This document shows, piece after piece, positions 46,442 to 55,452 of a stretch of 64,000 bases of DNA. A program made the translations under genes and the position numbers. Under the pieces are notes generated by a model. The model saw only the letters and a list, made by a program, of their open reading frames with translations, made no database searches and was not told the origin of the DNA. Source of the DNA: an uncultured Pelagibacteraceae bacterium (GTDB taxonomy: Bacteria > Pseudomonadota > Alphaproteobacteria > Pelagibacterales > Pelagibacteraceae); NCBI GenBank assembly GCA_905620505.1, contig CAJQTN010000010.1, positions 1-64,000 on the forward strand. Reading direction: 5' to 3'. Within the stretch, counting starts at the first letter, position 1; each line of letters begins with the position of its first letter.

Positions 46442-46910
46442 TATAAGCCTCTATTAGTTTATTTAATGTTCTTTTAAGTCCCTCGTTATTAATGTTCTCT
46501 AATTTATTACTGTAATTCAATCTAGCTTCATTTAATGGAGAAATTATTTTTGACATTTTTTTTTCCCGCACAACTTTAAGCTTAACTTCTTTAATACATT
46601 TATAGCCAAAAAAACTATTAATTTTATCCATAATTTCTTGTTTTCCGTATTCTACGGTTAATTCATTTCCATGAATCACATTTAAAATTAGAGCTCCATT
46701 GTTCATCTCTTTACCTATTTTTATTGTATTTGGATAACATGCATTGGAAAGATCTTTACCAACTATTTTAGTCCAGTTATCGATTATATTAGAATAATTA
46801 TAACTACCTTTTTTTAATAATTTTTTCAGACCATGCGGCAATGACCTAGAAAAAGGTCTTAACCCTTGTATGAATGTATAGCTTTTAATATTATCTTTTT
46901 TGTTATGCAT
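46425..46910 (-). CDS. DUF721 (DciA-like) protein
   Basis: A protein of 161 residues from the ATG at 46910; an ATG at 46916 adds two. The KKGSYNYSNIIDNWTKIVGK region and ANGALILNV-like NNGALILNVIHGNELTVEYG match DUF721, a family that includes the DnaB helicase loader DciA. Whether it loads helicase here is inference. Its start codon forms ATGCAT with that of mutY. Confidence 0.75.
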   Translation of the reverse strand: MHNKKDNIKSYTFIQGLRPFSRSLPHGLKKLLKKGSYNYSNIIDNWTKIVGKDLSNACYPNTIKIGKEMNNGALILNVIHGNELTVEYGKQEIMDKINSFFGYKCIKEVKLKVVREKKMSKIISPLNEARLNYSNKLENINNEGLKRTLNKLIEAYNDKNN

Positions 46911-47909
46911 ATTCATAATAATTTACCAAAAAAAATTCTAGCTTGGTACGATAATAACCGACGAGTATTGCCTTGGCGTGTTAGTAAAAAGTCACCAAAA
47001 AAGCTGTATTACAGACTTTTAAGTGAATTTATGCTGCAACAAACGCAGGTCAAAACGGTACTTCCTTATTTTAAAAACTTTATACTTTATTTCCCTAATT
47101 TAAAGTCCTTATCAAGATCTAATGAGAGAAAAGTTTTAAAATTGTGGGAAGGACTTGGATACTACAGAAGAGCAAGAAATCTTTTAGCGACAGCCAAGAT
47201 ACTTGTTAGAGAAAAAAACTCTAAATTACCAAAAAAATTAATTGATATAAAGAAACTACCAGGAATAGGTGACTATACAGCCAATGCTTTATTAGCCTTC
47301 ATTCATGATCAGCCAACAATTGCCATTGATGGTAATGTTAAGAGGGTATTTTCAAGAATTGTGAATAAGAATGAAAATAAAATAGATTTTAACAAACTTG
47401 TAGAAACTAATAAAAAAACTTTATTTAAAACATCCAGACATTCAGATTTTGTTGAGGCACTGATGGAGTTCGGGGCATTAATTTGCAAGCCAAAAGAACC
47501 AATGTGTTTAAAATGTAGCCTTAAAAATAGATGTGGGTACTTTAGATCTGATAAAAAATTTAAGCAACAGAAGAGAGTTAAACTAAAAGAAAAAAATTAT
47601 AATATTTTTTGTTGCATCGATAAAAGCAAAAATAAAATTGCTTTAACTAAAAAACACGACTTGGGTTTCTTGAATAATTTTTACTTACCTCCAATCGAGG
47701 AAATAATTTTTAAAAATAAGATTAAAAACTGGAATTTTCATTCAAATTTTAAAAATTCTATCTCTAATAAAAAATTAAATATCAATCTTTATTATAAATT
47801 TTCTTCAAAACTTCCATTGCAATCACAATGGTTTTCCTTAAAAGGAAGCAATGAATTCATACCGTCATTTACAAAAAAAATATTTAAACAAATTTTAGAT
47901 ATCACTTAA
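46905..47909 (+). CDS. mutY: A/G-specific adenine glycosylase
   Basis: It removes adenine opposite 8-oxoguanine. From ATG 46905 (MHIHNNLPKKILAWYDNN) it has 334 residues. Visible are RVLPWR, EFMLQQTQVKTVLPYF, helix-hairpin-helix LPGIGDYTANALLAF with catalytic Asp in IAIDGNVKRVF, and the 4Fe-4S loop C-x6-C-x2-C-x5-C (CKPKEPMCLKCSLKNRC). Its stop shares an A with the next ATG. Confidence 0.96.
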   Translation: MHIHNNLPKKILAWYDNNRRVLPWRVSKKSPKKLYYRLLSEFMLQQTQVKTVLPYFKNFILYFPNLKSLSRSNERKVLKLWEGLGYYRRARNLLATAKILVREKNSKLPKKLIDIKKLPGIGDYTANALLAFIHDQPTIAIDGNVKRVFSRIVNKNENKIDFNKLVETNKKTLFKTSRHSDFVEALMEFGALICKPKEPMCLKCSLKNRCGYFRSDKKFKQQKRVKLKEKNYNIFCCIDKSKNKIALTKKHDLGFLNNFYLPPIEEIIFKNKIKNWNFHSNFKNSISNKKLNINLYYKFSSKLPLQSQWFSLKGSNEFIPSFTKKIFKQILDIT

Positions 47910-49036
47910 TGAAAAAAAAAATTGCAATTATTGGAGCGGGCATAGGCGGACTTACGTTAGCCAACCTTTTGCAAGATAATTCAGATTTTGAATTTGTTGT
48001 TTATGAAAAAGATGAAACTTTAAACTTAGAAGAAGGATTTGGAATTCAGCTTGCGGTGAATAGTATCTCTGTTCTAAATCAAATTGGTTTTAGCAGTTTA
48101 AATAAATCAGATTTTTTCAATCCAGAAAAGCTAGATTTTTACTCTAACGATAATAAAATATGTGACTTAGATTTAACGCAATTTAACAACGAAACAGAAA
48201 AATACACAACTCTTAAAAGATCCACTTTAATTAAATTTTTAAAAGATAAATTATTTTCAAATTTGATAAGATTTAACAAAACACTGGAAACAGTTGAACA
48301 GAATCAAAATACTATAAAAATAAATTTTAATGATGGGGGTAGTGACAAAGTAGACTATCTTGTAATCTCTGACGGTGTATTTTCACAAACTAAATCAATT
48401 ATTGAAAAAAAAAGTTTTAAGCCCAATTATCATGGAGCGGTTGCGATAAGAACTCAAATTAAAGCTGAAGATGTATCTGAATTTAAAACTAAAAATATTT
48501 CTCTTTTTATGAGTTCTAAAGCTCATTTAGTTTCGTACCCAGTTAATGATAACGGAGATATTAATATAGTGTGCATTTTAAGAAAAAATCTTAATGAAAA
48601 TAAATCAATAGAACAATTACTTGGTAAAAAATTTTTTAATAAAAACAAAAATCTATCAAGATTCTTTAACAAAGATCTTAAAATATGGCCTATTTACACA
48701 TCGACAAAACCTGTTAAACCCTCTTTAAAAAATGTCTTTTATATAGGAGATGCTTTCCACACTTTCCCTCCAACGCTTGCTCAAGGAGCTTCCCAGTCTA
48801 TAGAATCTGCCAAAGAGTTATATGATATATTGATTGGAAATAAGCAAAATATTGAAAATATTTATTTTGAAAAAAGACTTAAAAAAATAATTATGATTAA
48901 CAACAGGTCAAGGTTAAATTATTTTACATTTCATCTTTCTAACCCTGTTTTAAAAATATTTAGGAATCAATTTTTAAAACATTTAATAAAAAGTGATAGT
49001 TTTATCAATAATTACCTAGGTAAAATTTATAAATAA
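47909..49036 (+). CDS. FAD-dependent monooxygenase (UbiH / salicylate hydroxylase-like)
   Basis: A 375-residue group A flavoprotein. It has the dinucleotide-binding IAIIGAGIGGLTLANLL (near 4-20), a middle DG motif YLVISDGVFSQTKS, and the second FAD motif VFYIGDAFHTFPPTLAQGAS (near 270-289). The family hydroxylates aromatic or quinone-ring substrates. A ubiquinone-ring hydroxylase is plausible, but the substrate cannot be read from sequence. It is coupled to mutY (TAATG). Confidence 0.8.
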   Translation: MKKKIAIIGAGIGGLTLANLLQDNSDFEFVVYEKDETLNLEEGFGIQLAVNSISVLNQIGFSSLNKSDFFNPEKLDFYSNDNKICDLDLTQFNNETEKYTTLKRSTLIKFLKDKLFSNLIRFNKTLETVEQNQNTIKINFNDGGSDKVDYLVISDGVFSQTKSIIEKKSFKPNYHGAVAIRTQIKAEDVSEFKTKNISLFMSSKAHLVSYPVNDNGDINIVCILRKNLNENKSIEQLLGKKFFNKNKNLSRFFNKDLKIWPIYTSTKPVKPSLKNVFYIGDAFHTFPPTLAQGASQSIESAKELYDILIGNKQNIENIYFEKRLKKIIMINNRSRLNYFTFHLSNPVLKIFRNQFLKHLIKSDSFINNYLGKIYK

Positions 49037-49047
49037 CTTGAACTTAT

Positions 49048-50121
49048 TTATACACCTTTAGATAAAAATCTTTGCCTTAAACTATCAATTAAGACCATTG
49101 AACCACCAACTTTATAATGCCAGTAAGTCCATCCATTGAAGCTCTCTGTACCCATTATCTTGGCTGCAACTTTATGTATAGAACCTTCAGATTCTTTGTG
49201 TTTAATACTTCCATCAACCATTATTTTTGCATTAAATTTATTTTTAGGGTCAGACAAAACAGTACCAGGTTTAAGAATTCCTAATTCAACCAGTGAACCA
49301 AATGGTATTCTCGGTTTTGATCTATTGTTTTCAATTGTATCTAGATAATTTTCTTCGATAATATTTGTTTTGCTAATTCTATCGTATGCAGCTTTAAAAT
49401 ATTTTTTATCCTTTTCTATACCATAATATTTTCTACCTAATTTTTTAGCCACTACCGCTGTAGTCCCTGTTCCTAAAAAAGGATCAAATATTGCATCCCC
49501 CTTATTAGTTGTTGCCAGTATAATTCTATGTAAAAGAGATTCAGGTTTTTGAGTAGAATGTACCTTTTTACCATTATTTTTTTTTAGTCTTTCTTTACCG
49601 CTGCAGATTGGAAGCATCCAATCAGATCGCATTTGCAAATCATCGTTTAAGCATTTTAAAGACTGATAGTTAAAAGTGTATTTTGATTTTTTACCTTTAG
49701 AAGCCCATATTAAAGTTTCATGTGCATTGGTGAATCTTGTACCTCTAAAGTTTGGCATGGGATTATTTTTTCTCCAAATAACATCGTTCAACAACCAATA
49801 ATCTAAGTTTTGCAGATGATAGCCTAAACGAAAAATATTATGGTAAGAACCTATAACCCAGATACTTCCATTATCTTTTAAAATTCTTTTGCATTCAATT
49901 AGCCAAACCTTACAGAAATCATCATAATGTTTGAAGCTGTCGAATTGATCCCACTTATCGTCAACACCCTTTACCTTACTGGCATCTGGTCTTCTTAAGG
50001 CTTCACCAATTTGCATGTTGTAAGGAGGGTCAGCAAAAACTAAATCAAAAGTTTTATCAGGAATTTTTTTTAATTCTATAAGACTATCACCGTTAACAAT
50101 CTTATTAAAAAATTTTGACAT
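49048..50121 (-). CDS. ccrM: CcrM-type adenine-N6 DNA methyltransferase (GANTC)
   Basis: An orphan cell-cycle methyltransferase. The 357 residues have the catalytic DPPYNM (31-36) before the AdoMet motif FDPFLGTGTTAV (212-223), the beta-class order, and a C-terminal RAMA-like domain (KPGTVLSDPKNKFNAKIMVD, FNGWTYWHYK) as in Caulobacter CcrM, which is about the same length. No restriction gene is adjacent. GANTC sites lie in its leader. Confidence 0.93.
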   Translation of the reverse strand: MSKFFNKIVNGDSLIELKKIPDKTFDLVFADPPYNMQIGEALRRPDASKVKGVDDKWDQFDSFKHYDDFCKVWLIECKRILKDNGSIWVIGSYHNIFRLGYHLQNLDYWLLNDVIWRKNNPMPNFRGTRFTNAHETLIWASKGKKSKYTFNYQSLKCLNDDLQMRSDWMLPICSGKERLKKNNGKKVHSTQKPESLLHRIILATTNKGDAIFDPFLGTGTTAVVAKKLGRKYYGIEKDKKYFKAAYDRISKTNIIEENYLDTIENNRSKPRIPFGSLVELGILKPGTVLSDPKNKFNAKIMVDGSIKHKESEGSIHKVAAKIMGTESFNGWTYWHYKVGGSMVLIDSLRQRFLSKGV

Positions 50122-50142
50122 TCTTTAATTCAACTCTAAATT

Positions 50143-50198
50143 GAATCTTAGGTCAAACAGTTTTCAATATAATAAGGTATTTCTTGTGTCTTAGATTC
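50143..50198. promoter_or_regulatory. Two GANTC sites upstream of ccrM
   Basis: GAATC at 50143-50147 and GATTC at 50194-50198 lie in the 77-bp gap between rnhB and ccrM. Both match GANTC, the sequence methylated by CcrM. In Caulobacter, GANTC sites near the ccrM promoter feed back on its transcription. Confidence 0.5.
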
Positions 50199-50771
50199 TT
50201 ACTTTAACAACATGTTGTGTATCGGTTTAAATCCTTTTCTATGATGAGAGGTTATGCCAAATTTTTTTAATCCTTCTATATGAGCTTTAGTTCCATAACC
50301 AAAATTTCTTTCCCACGCATAATGAGTAAACTTTTCTGATAATTTGATCATAAGTAAATCCCTATATGTTTTTGCAATAATCGAAGCAGCACCAATACAT
50401 TTAATTTTTTCATCACCTTTAATAATAGTTTTATAATTTTTCAATCCATTTGGCGCAAAAGGACCATCTATTAAAACTTGATCAGGTTTTTTTTCAAGTT
50501 TATCAATAGCTCTTTTCATTGAAAGCAATGCAGCTTGTAAAATATTCACTTGAAGTATTTCTTCTACGGAAGCAGTACCAATTGCATAATAGGAATTCTT
50601 TTTGATTATTTCTGTTATTTTTAATCTATTTCGAAAATTAATTTTTTTTGAATCTTTAATTAATTTTAAATCTATTTTATCTTTAAGAATAACCGCAGCT
50701 GAAACTACAGGGCCTGCTAAACAACCTCTACCAACCTCATCCACACCAGCTATTAACAAATTATTTTCCAA
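50199..50771 (-). CDS. rnhB: Ribonuclease HII
   Basis: It removes ribonucleotides from DNA and hybrid RNA. The 190 residues contain the active-site block GVDEVGRGCLAGPVVSAAVI (near 9-28), LIDGPFAPNG, KCIGAASIIAKTYRD and YGTKAHIEGLKKFG. It overlaps the UDG gene by 11 bp. Confidence 0.97.
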   Translation of the reverse strand: MENNLLIAGVDEVGRGCLAGPVVSAAVILKDKIDLKLIKDSKKINFRNRLKITEIIKKNSYYAIGTASVEEILQVNILQAALLSMKRAIDKLEKKPDQVLIDGPFAPNGLKNYKTIIKGDEKIKCIGAASIIAKTYRDLLMIKLSEKFTHYAWERNFGYGTKAHIEGLKKFGITSHHRKGFKPIHNMLLK

Positions 50772-51477
50772 TATTAATTTTAAGTTCTAAAATTTTTTTT
50801 CTAATCATCTTAAGGTCTATCCATGACATTTTTTTTTGATCTGGTTGTCTCATTAAAAAAGCTGGATGAAATGAAGCAATTACAGAGGTACAACATCTAC
50901 CAATTTTTTTATCAATCCATTTTCCCCTAACATTAGATATTACTTGGTTAACTCCTGTAATGGCATTTAATGCTGCGCTACCTAACAATATTAATATTTT
51001 AGGATTTATAATTTCTATATGTTTATTTAAGTAGGGTAAGTAACGAGCAATTTCTTCTTCAGTTGGGTTTCTATTTTCTGGAGGCCTATAATTTACTACA
51101 TTAGTAATGTAAACATTATCTCTATCTAAATTAATTGATGACAACATTTTATCTAAAAGCTCACCGGTTCTACCAATAAATGGTACTCCTTCCAGATCTT
51201 CATTAGCTCCCGGTCCTTCTCCAACAATCATAATCTTTGCGTTAGGGTTTCCGTCAGAAAAGACAATATTTGTAGAATTTTTTTTCAATTCACAATTTTT
51301 AATACTATCGATGAGTCGCTTAAGCGCCTGCAATTCTCCACTTTTAGAACTTTTGATTGCTAAGTTACTATTAATTTTATACCTATTTATAGCTTCATTC
51401 TCATATATTAGGTTGTGATTAATTAGACTATAATATTTAATTAATTTTATAAATTTAGTATTAATTTTTTTTATCAT
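50761..51477 (-). CDS. Uracil-DNA glycosylase superfamily protein (family 4-like)
   Basis: A 238-residue protein with motif GEGPGANEDLEGVPFIGRTG (near 90-109), YITNVVNYRPPENRNPT, and ASFHPAFLMRQPDQKK near the C-terminus, so it should excise uracil. The N-terminal segment IKNCELKK keeps only one of the two Cys of the 4Fe-4S motif found in thermophile family 4 enzymes, so cluster binding is doubtful. It overlaps rnhB by 11 bp and diverges from the TPR gene. Confidence 0.85.
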   Translation of the reverse strand: MIKKINTKFIKLIKYYSLINHNLIYENEAINRYKINSNLAIKSSKSGELQALKRLIDSIKNCELKKNSTNIVFSDGNPNAKIMIVGEGPGANEDLEGVPFIGRTGELLDKMLSSINLDRDNVYITNVVNYRPPENRNPTEEEIARYLPYLNKHIEIINPKILILLGSAALNAITGVNQVISNVRGKWIDKKIGRCCTSVIASFHPAFLMRQPDQKKMSWIDLKMIRKKILELKINIGK

Positions 51478-51487
51478 TTAAATAATT

Positions 51488-53194
51488 ATGAAAAACTTAA
51501 AAGTCCAATTCAAGTTAATAATTTGTGTTTTGTTATTTTTAAATACTTTTAATACCCTTAAAGCTAAAAATATAGATGAATTTGACACCGCAAAAGATGT
51601 AACTAATTATTTCTCAGGAATATTAGCCACAAACAACAATCAATATCAAAAATCTTATGATTATTTAAAATCTCTGAGCAATTTAGAAGACAGTCACTAC
51701 GCTTATTCTAAATACTATCAACACTCTTTAGTAGCTCTGAATAAATTTAAAGACGCAACAAATTATTCAAAAAAACTTGAGAAAAAAAAAATTGATAATT
51801 TTGAAAGTAATTTAGTTAGTGCCGTTTACCACATGGAACGTAAAGATTTTGACAAAGCTTTAGTCTATTTTGAAAAACTTAGAGACAAAAGCAAGCCAGA
51901 ATCAATCCAAAATTTACTTTCAGCTTCATTATATAGTTGGGCTAATTTTAAGAATACCAAGAATCTTAACGAAGCACTTAATCTATTAGAAAGTATACCA
52001 AAAAAATTTGAAAATTTTAAGAATATTCAAAAAACGTTTGCCTATTGTCATTTTGATTCAGATCAAACTGATAAAATATTTACGACTCTAACCTCTCGCG
52101 CAGATATTAATTATTCAAGATATTTCTTCTTTCATGCAAACTATTTAGTTTCAAAGAACAAACAAGAAAAAGTGAAAAAGATATTAGAGACATCACTTAA
52201 TTTAGATCCTAAGAATTTAATTTTGAATCAATTAAAAATAGACATTGAACAAAGAAAAAAATTTAACAATCAATTTGACTGTAAGGATTCCAGGCATGTT
52301 ATTGCAGAAATACTTTATATTGTTGCTAACGGTTTAGCCACACAACAGAATTATATCGCTTCTAATTTTTATATAAATTTGGCTAAATATTTAAATCCAA
52401 ATTTTATTAATTTTGAAATGCTTTATGCTGAAAATCTTCTCTCTATCAATGAATTTAGTAAAGCCAAAAACACATACAATGAAATACAAAAGCACGGATC
52501 TGCTTATAGTTGGTATGCATCAAAGAAGACAGCTTCAATATTAATCAACCAAGAGAAAAAAAAAGAAGCAATTATTTTACTAGAAAAAATTTTTAAAGAA
52601 ATTAAGAATCCAACAACTTATGAAATATTTGATTATGCAGAATTTTTAAAAAATAATGAAAAGTACGAAGAATCAATTGAATATTATACAAAAGTTATAA
52701 ACATTATTGATAGAAAAAATAATTTGTACGGACAGGCACATGATGGAAGAGGGGTTGCTCACGAGAGAACTGACCAATGGAATGAAGCGGAAATGGACTT
52801 ACTTAATTCATTAAGTGTTACACCCAATGACGCTTACGTAATTAATTATTTAGCTTATTCGTGGATTGAAAAAGGTATCAATATTGAGAAGTCTTTAAAT
52901 ATGCTCAAGAAAGCCAACAGGTTAAGACCAAACGATGGTTACATTATAGATTCTTTAGGTTGGGCTCTTTTTAAATTAAAAAACTACAAAGAATCAAAAA
53001 AATATCTACAACAAGCCGTTAGACTCATGGCCTCCGACCCTGTAATTAATGATCATTATGCCGATTCTTTATGGATGAATAATAATTCTATACAAGCAAG
53101 ATATTATTGGAATTATGTTTTAAAATTAAAAAAAACAAAAGAAAAGTTAAAAAAAAAAATTGAACTAAAATTGTTATTTGGGCTAAAAATTTAG
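51488..53194 (+). CDS. Tetratricopeptide-repeat protein, exported
   Basis: A 568-residue protein with an N-terminal hydrophobic signal (IICVLLFLNTFNTLKA) and many TPR-like helices, clearest near 380-540 (YEESIEYYTKVINI, WNEAEMDLLNSLSVTPNDAY, SLNMLKKANRLRPNDGYIID, YKESKKYLQQAVRL). It probably scaffolds envelope proteins; the partner is unknown. It lies 8 nt ahead of ispE. Confidence 0.8.
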   Translation: MKNLKVQFKLIICVLLFLNTFNTLKAKNIDEFDTAKDVTNYFSGILATNNNQYQKSYDYLKSLSNLEDSHYAYSKYYQHSLVALNKFKDATNYSKKLEKKKIDNFESNLVSAVYHMERKDFDKALVYFEKLRDKSKPESIQNLLSASLYSWANFKNTKNLNEALNLLESIPKKFENFKNIQKTFAYCHFDSDQTDKIFTTLTSRADINYSRYFFFHANYLVSKNKQEKVKKILETSLNLDPKNLILNQLKIDIEQRKKFNNQFDCKDSRHVIAEILYIVANGLATQQNYIASNFYINLAKYLNPNFINFEMLYAENLLSINEFSKAKNTYNEIQKHGSAYSWYASKKTASILINQEKKKEAIILLEKIFKEIKNPTTYEIFDYAEFLKNNEKYEESIEYYTKVINIIDRKNNLYGQAHDGRGVAHERTDQWNEAEMDLLNSLSVTPNDAYVINYLAYSWIEKGINIEKSLNMLKKANRLRPNDGYIIDSLGWALFKLKNYKESKKYLQQAVRLMASDPVINDHYADSLWMNNNSIQARYYWNYVLKLKKTKEKLKKKIELKLLFGLKI

Positions 53195-53202
53195 AATGAA
53201 TA

Positions 53203-54042
53203 ATGATAAAATCTTATTCTAAAATAAATTTATTTTTAAAAGTTGTAAAAAAAAATAAGAAAGGACTACATAATATCCAATCCAGTGTAATGTTGCTAGG
53301 TTTGCACGATAAGATAAGTTTAAAAAAAATAAATAAAAATAAAGATAATATTGAATTTATTGGTCAGTTTAAAAAAAATATAAACAAGAATATAAATACA
53401 ATATCAAAATCTTTATCTCTTTTGAGAGAACACAATCTAATAGATAAAAAAAATAAATATAAAATTACTATAAATAAAAAAATACCAGTGTTCGCAGGAC
53501 TCGGAGGTGGAACTAGTAACGCTGCATTTTTAATAAAATATTTCTTGAAAAATAAAATTAGCAATAGATTGTTGAGAATATTCGAAGAGGAAATAGGTTC
53601 TGATTTTGGGTTATTTTTTTTCAAGCATTCTTTTCAAAAAAATTTAAAAAAAATTTTAAAGTTTAAGAAAAAATATTTGTTTTATTTTGTATTAGTCTAC
53701 CCAAATATAAATTCTTCGACAAAAGAAGTCTATTCAAAAGTTAAAAAATTTAATTTATCTCTAAAAAGTGATTTGTCTAAGATAGATTCTAAAGATAAAT
53801 ATATAAAATTTCTTAAAAATGAAAAAAATGATTTACAAAAAATAGTTGAAACAAAACATAAAAAAATTAATAAAATTTTAGATTTAATAAAAATCCAAAA
53901 AAATTGTTTGTTTTCACGTATGACAGGATCTGGATCGGCCTGTTTTGGCATATTTCTTAACAGAAAATCAGCAAAGCAAGGATTGACAAAAATTCAGAAA
54001 AAACTTCCTAATTACTGGTGTGTTCTCACAAAATCTATTTAA
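53203..54042 (+). CDS. ispE: 4-diphosphocytidyl-2-C-methyl-D-erythritol kinase
   Basis: A GHMP kinase of the MEP isoprenoid pathway. The 279 residues contain the N-terminal SYSKINLFLKV, the ATP loop PVFAGLGGGTSNAAFL (near 96-111) and the C-terminal SRMTGSGSACFGIF (near 236-249). It is more Lys/Asn-rich and diverged than average. It follows the TPR gene; tRNA-Gln lies 35 nt downstream. Confidence 0.95.
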   Translation: MIKSYSKINLFLKVVKKNKKGLHNIQSSVMLLGLHDKISLKKINKNKDNIEFIGQFKKNINKNINTISKSLSLLREHNLIDKKNKYKITINKKIPVFAGLGGGTSNAAFLIKYFLKNKISNRLLRIFEEEIGSDFGLFFFKHSFQKNLKKILKFKKKYLFYFVLVYPNINSSTKEVYSKVKKFNLSLKSDLSKIDSKDKYIKFLKNEKNDLQKIVETKHKKINKILDLIKIQKNCLFSRMTGSGSACFGIFLNRKSAKQGLTKIQKKLPNYWCVLTKSI

Positions 54043-54077
54043 TTATTTGTTTTTATGATATATCAAACCGATAATAT

Positions 54078-54151
54078 TGGGGCATAGCCAAGCGGTAAGG
54101 CAACGGTTTTTGATACCGTCATCCTAGGTTCGATCCCTAGTGCCCCAGCCA
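54078..54151 (+). tRNA. tRNA-Gln (TTG)
   Basis: A complete cloverleaf: acceptor TGGGGCA/TGCCCCA (54078-54084 and 54141-54147), anticodon arm 54103-54119 with TTG at 54110-54112, T arm with TTCGATC, discriminator G (54148) and encoded CCA (54149-54151). The U1-A72 pair and G73 agree with glutamine identity. The next gene, a CCA-adding enzyme, starts 5 nt later. Confidence 0.96.
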
Positions 54152-54156
54152 AACAA

Positions 54157-55452
54157 ATGGAAAAAATATCAACAAATATAACCTTTTTTCAAAAATTAAA
54201 ATTTTTTTTTTTCCCATTTTATAAATCAAAAGACATTAAAAAATTATTTAATATTCTCGAAAAAGGTAAACAAAAAGATACTCAAGTCGCCATGTTTGTA
54301 GGTGGTTGTGTGAGAAAATTTTTAACCAATCAAAAAATAGATGATATTGACATTGCATCTATTTTTTCACCAGAAGAATTAAAAGAAAAGTTTAAAAACT
54401 CAGAATTTAGAATCATAGAAACTGGCATTGAACATGGATCAGTAATAGTTGTTTTAAATTCTAGTAAATTTGAAATAACCACACTACGCCAAGATAGCAA
54501 AACTGATGGGAGACACGCAGAGGTGTCATTTATTGATAGTTGGAAAGATGATTCAAGTAGGAGAGATTTTACTATCAATGCAATTTATATGGATAGAAAA
54601 GGAAGAATCTATGATCCGCAAAATGGAAGAGATGATTTAAAAAACAATCAGGTAAAATTTATTGGCCAACCTTCTTCTCGTATAGAAGAAGATTATTTAA
54701 GAATAATAAGATTTATACGATTTTCTGTTTATTATAACAACAAACACTCCGAACCTAAAATTATTGAAGCTGTTAAGCTTAACTTAAATGGTATAAAAAA
54801 TCTTTCCAAAGAACGTATTCTAAATGAACTTCACAAGATATTTAAATTAAAAAATATTGATATTCTTTTTGAAAACAAAGAAATAAAAAGTATTTTTTTA
54901 ATAGCCTTCCCTGAATTTAAATATCTAGATAGATTAGAAAAATTTCTCTCTTTATCAAAAAAAAATATTTTATTTACATTACCAGAAATAATTTTTTCTA
55001 TACTGTTAGTTGATACAAAAGACAATTATCAATACTTTTGTCACAAATATAAAGTTTCCAATAGATTAAAAAAAGATTTAAGTTTTATTTCAGAAAACTA
55101 TATTAGGTTTAAAGAAGAAAAAAATTACTTAAACAAAGACTTAAAAAAAAATGTTTACAATATTGGAAAAAAAAATATTAAAAAGTTATTAGGTTTTATT
55201 TATTGTGCGGAGACAAAGTTTACAATAAAACTATTAAATAACACGCTCGTACAAATTAATAAAATGAACATTCCAAGTTTTCCATTTAATGGTCAATATT
55301 TAATGGATCGAGGACTACACGATGGTAAAAAAATTGGTTATGTTCTTAAAGAGTTAGAAAAAGAATGGGTTAAAAAAGATTTCAATTTAAATGCTCAAGA
55401 AATTACATCTATTTTAGATAGGGGAAAAAAATTAAATATATTTAATATTTAA
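54157..55452 (+). CDS. cca: CCA tRNA nucleotidyltransferase
   Basis: A class II nucleotidyltransferase that builds or repairs tRNA 3' CCA ends. The 431 residues have the catalytic [19 protein letters not shown] (49-67, Asp63/Asp65), [12 protein letters not shown] (near 138), [20 protein letters not shown] and an extended C-terminal domain. Poly(A) polymerase is the alternative, but position and motif set favour CCA addition. It starts 5 nt after tRNA-Gln, without space for a separate ribosome binding site. Its end overlaps greA by 21 bp. Confidence 0.9.
   Translation: MEKISTNITFFQKLKFFFFPFYKSKDIKKLFNILEKGKQKDTQVAMFVGGCVRKFLTNQKIDDIDIASIFSPEELKEKFKNSEFRIIETGIEHGSVIVVLNSSKFEITTLRQDSKTDGRHAEVSFIDSWKDDSSRRDFTINAIYMDRKGRIYDPQNGRDDLKNNQVKFIGQPSSRIEEDYLRIIRFIRFSVYYNNKHSEPKIIEAVKLNLNGIKNLSKERILNELHKIFKLKNIDILFENKEIKSIFLIAFPEFKYLDRLEKFLSLSKKNILFTLPEIIFSILLVDTKDNYQYFCHKYKVSNRLKKDLSFISENYIRFKEEKNYLNKDLKKNVYNIGKKNIKKLLGFIYCAETKFTIKLLNNTLVQINKMNIPSFPFNGQYLMDRGLHDGKKIGYVLKELEKEWVKKDFNLNAQEITSILDRGKKLNIFNI

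Noticed and set aside
47909-49036. Naming the FAD monooxygenase as a specific ubiquinone hydroxylase
   Set aside because: The fold is clear but ring-position specificity cannot be read from these motifs, and no other ubi gene is adjacent.
54157-55452. Poly(A) polymerase instead of CCA-adding enzyme
   Set aside because: The two families share motifs, but the class II CCA-type layout and the position directly after a tRNA favour CCA addition. Kept as a noted alternative.
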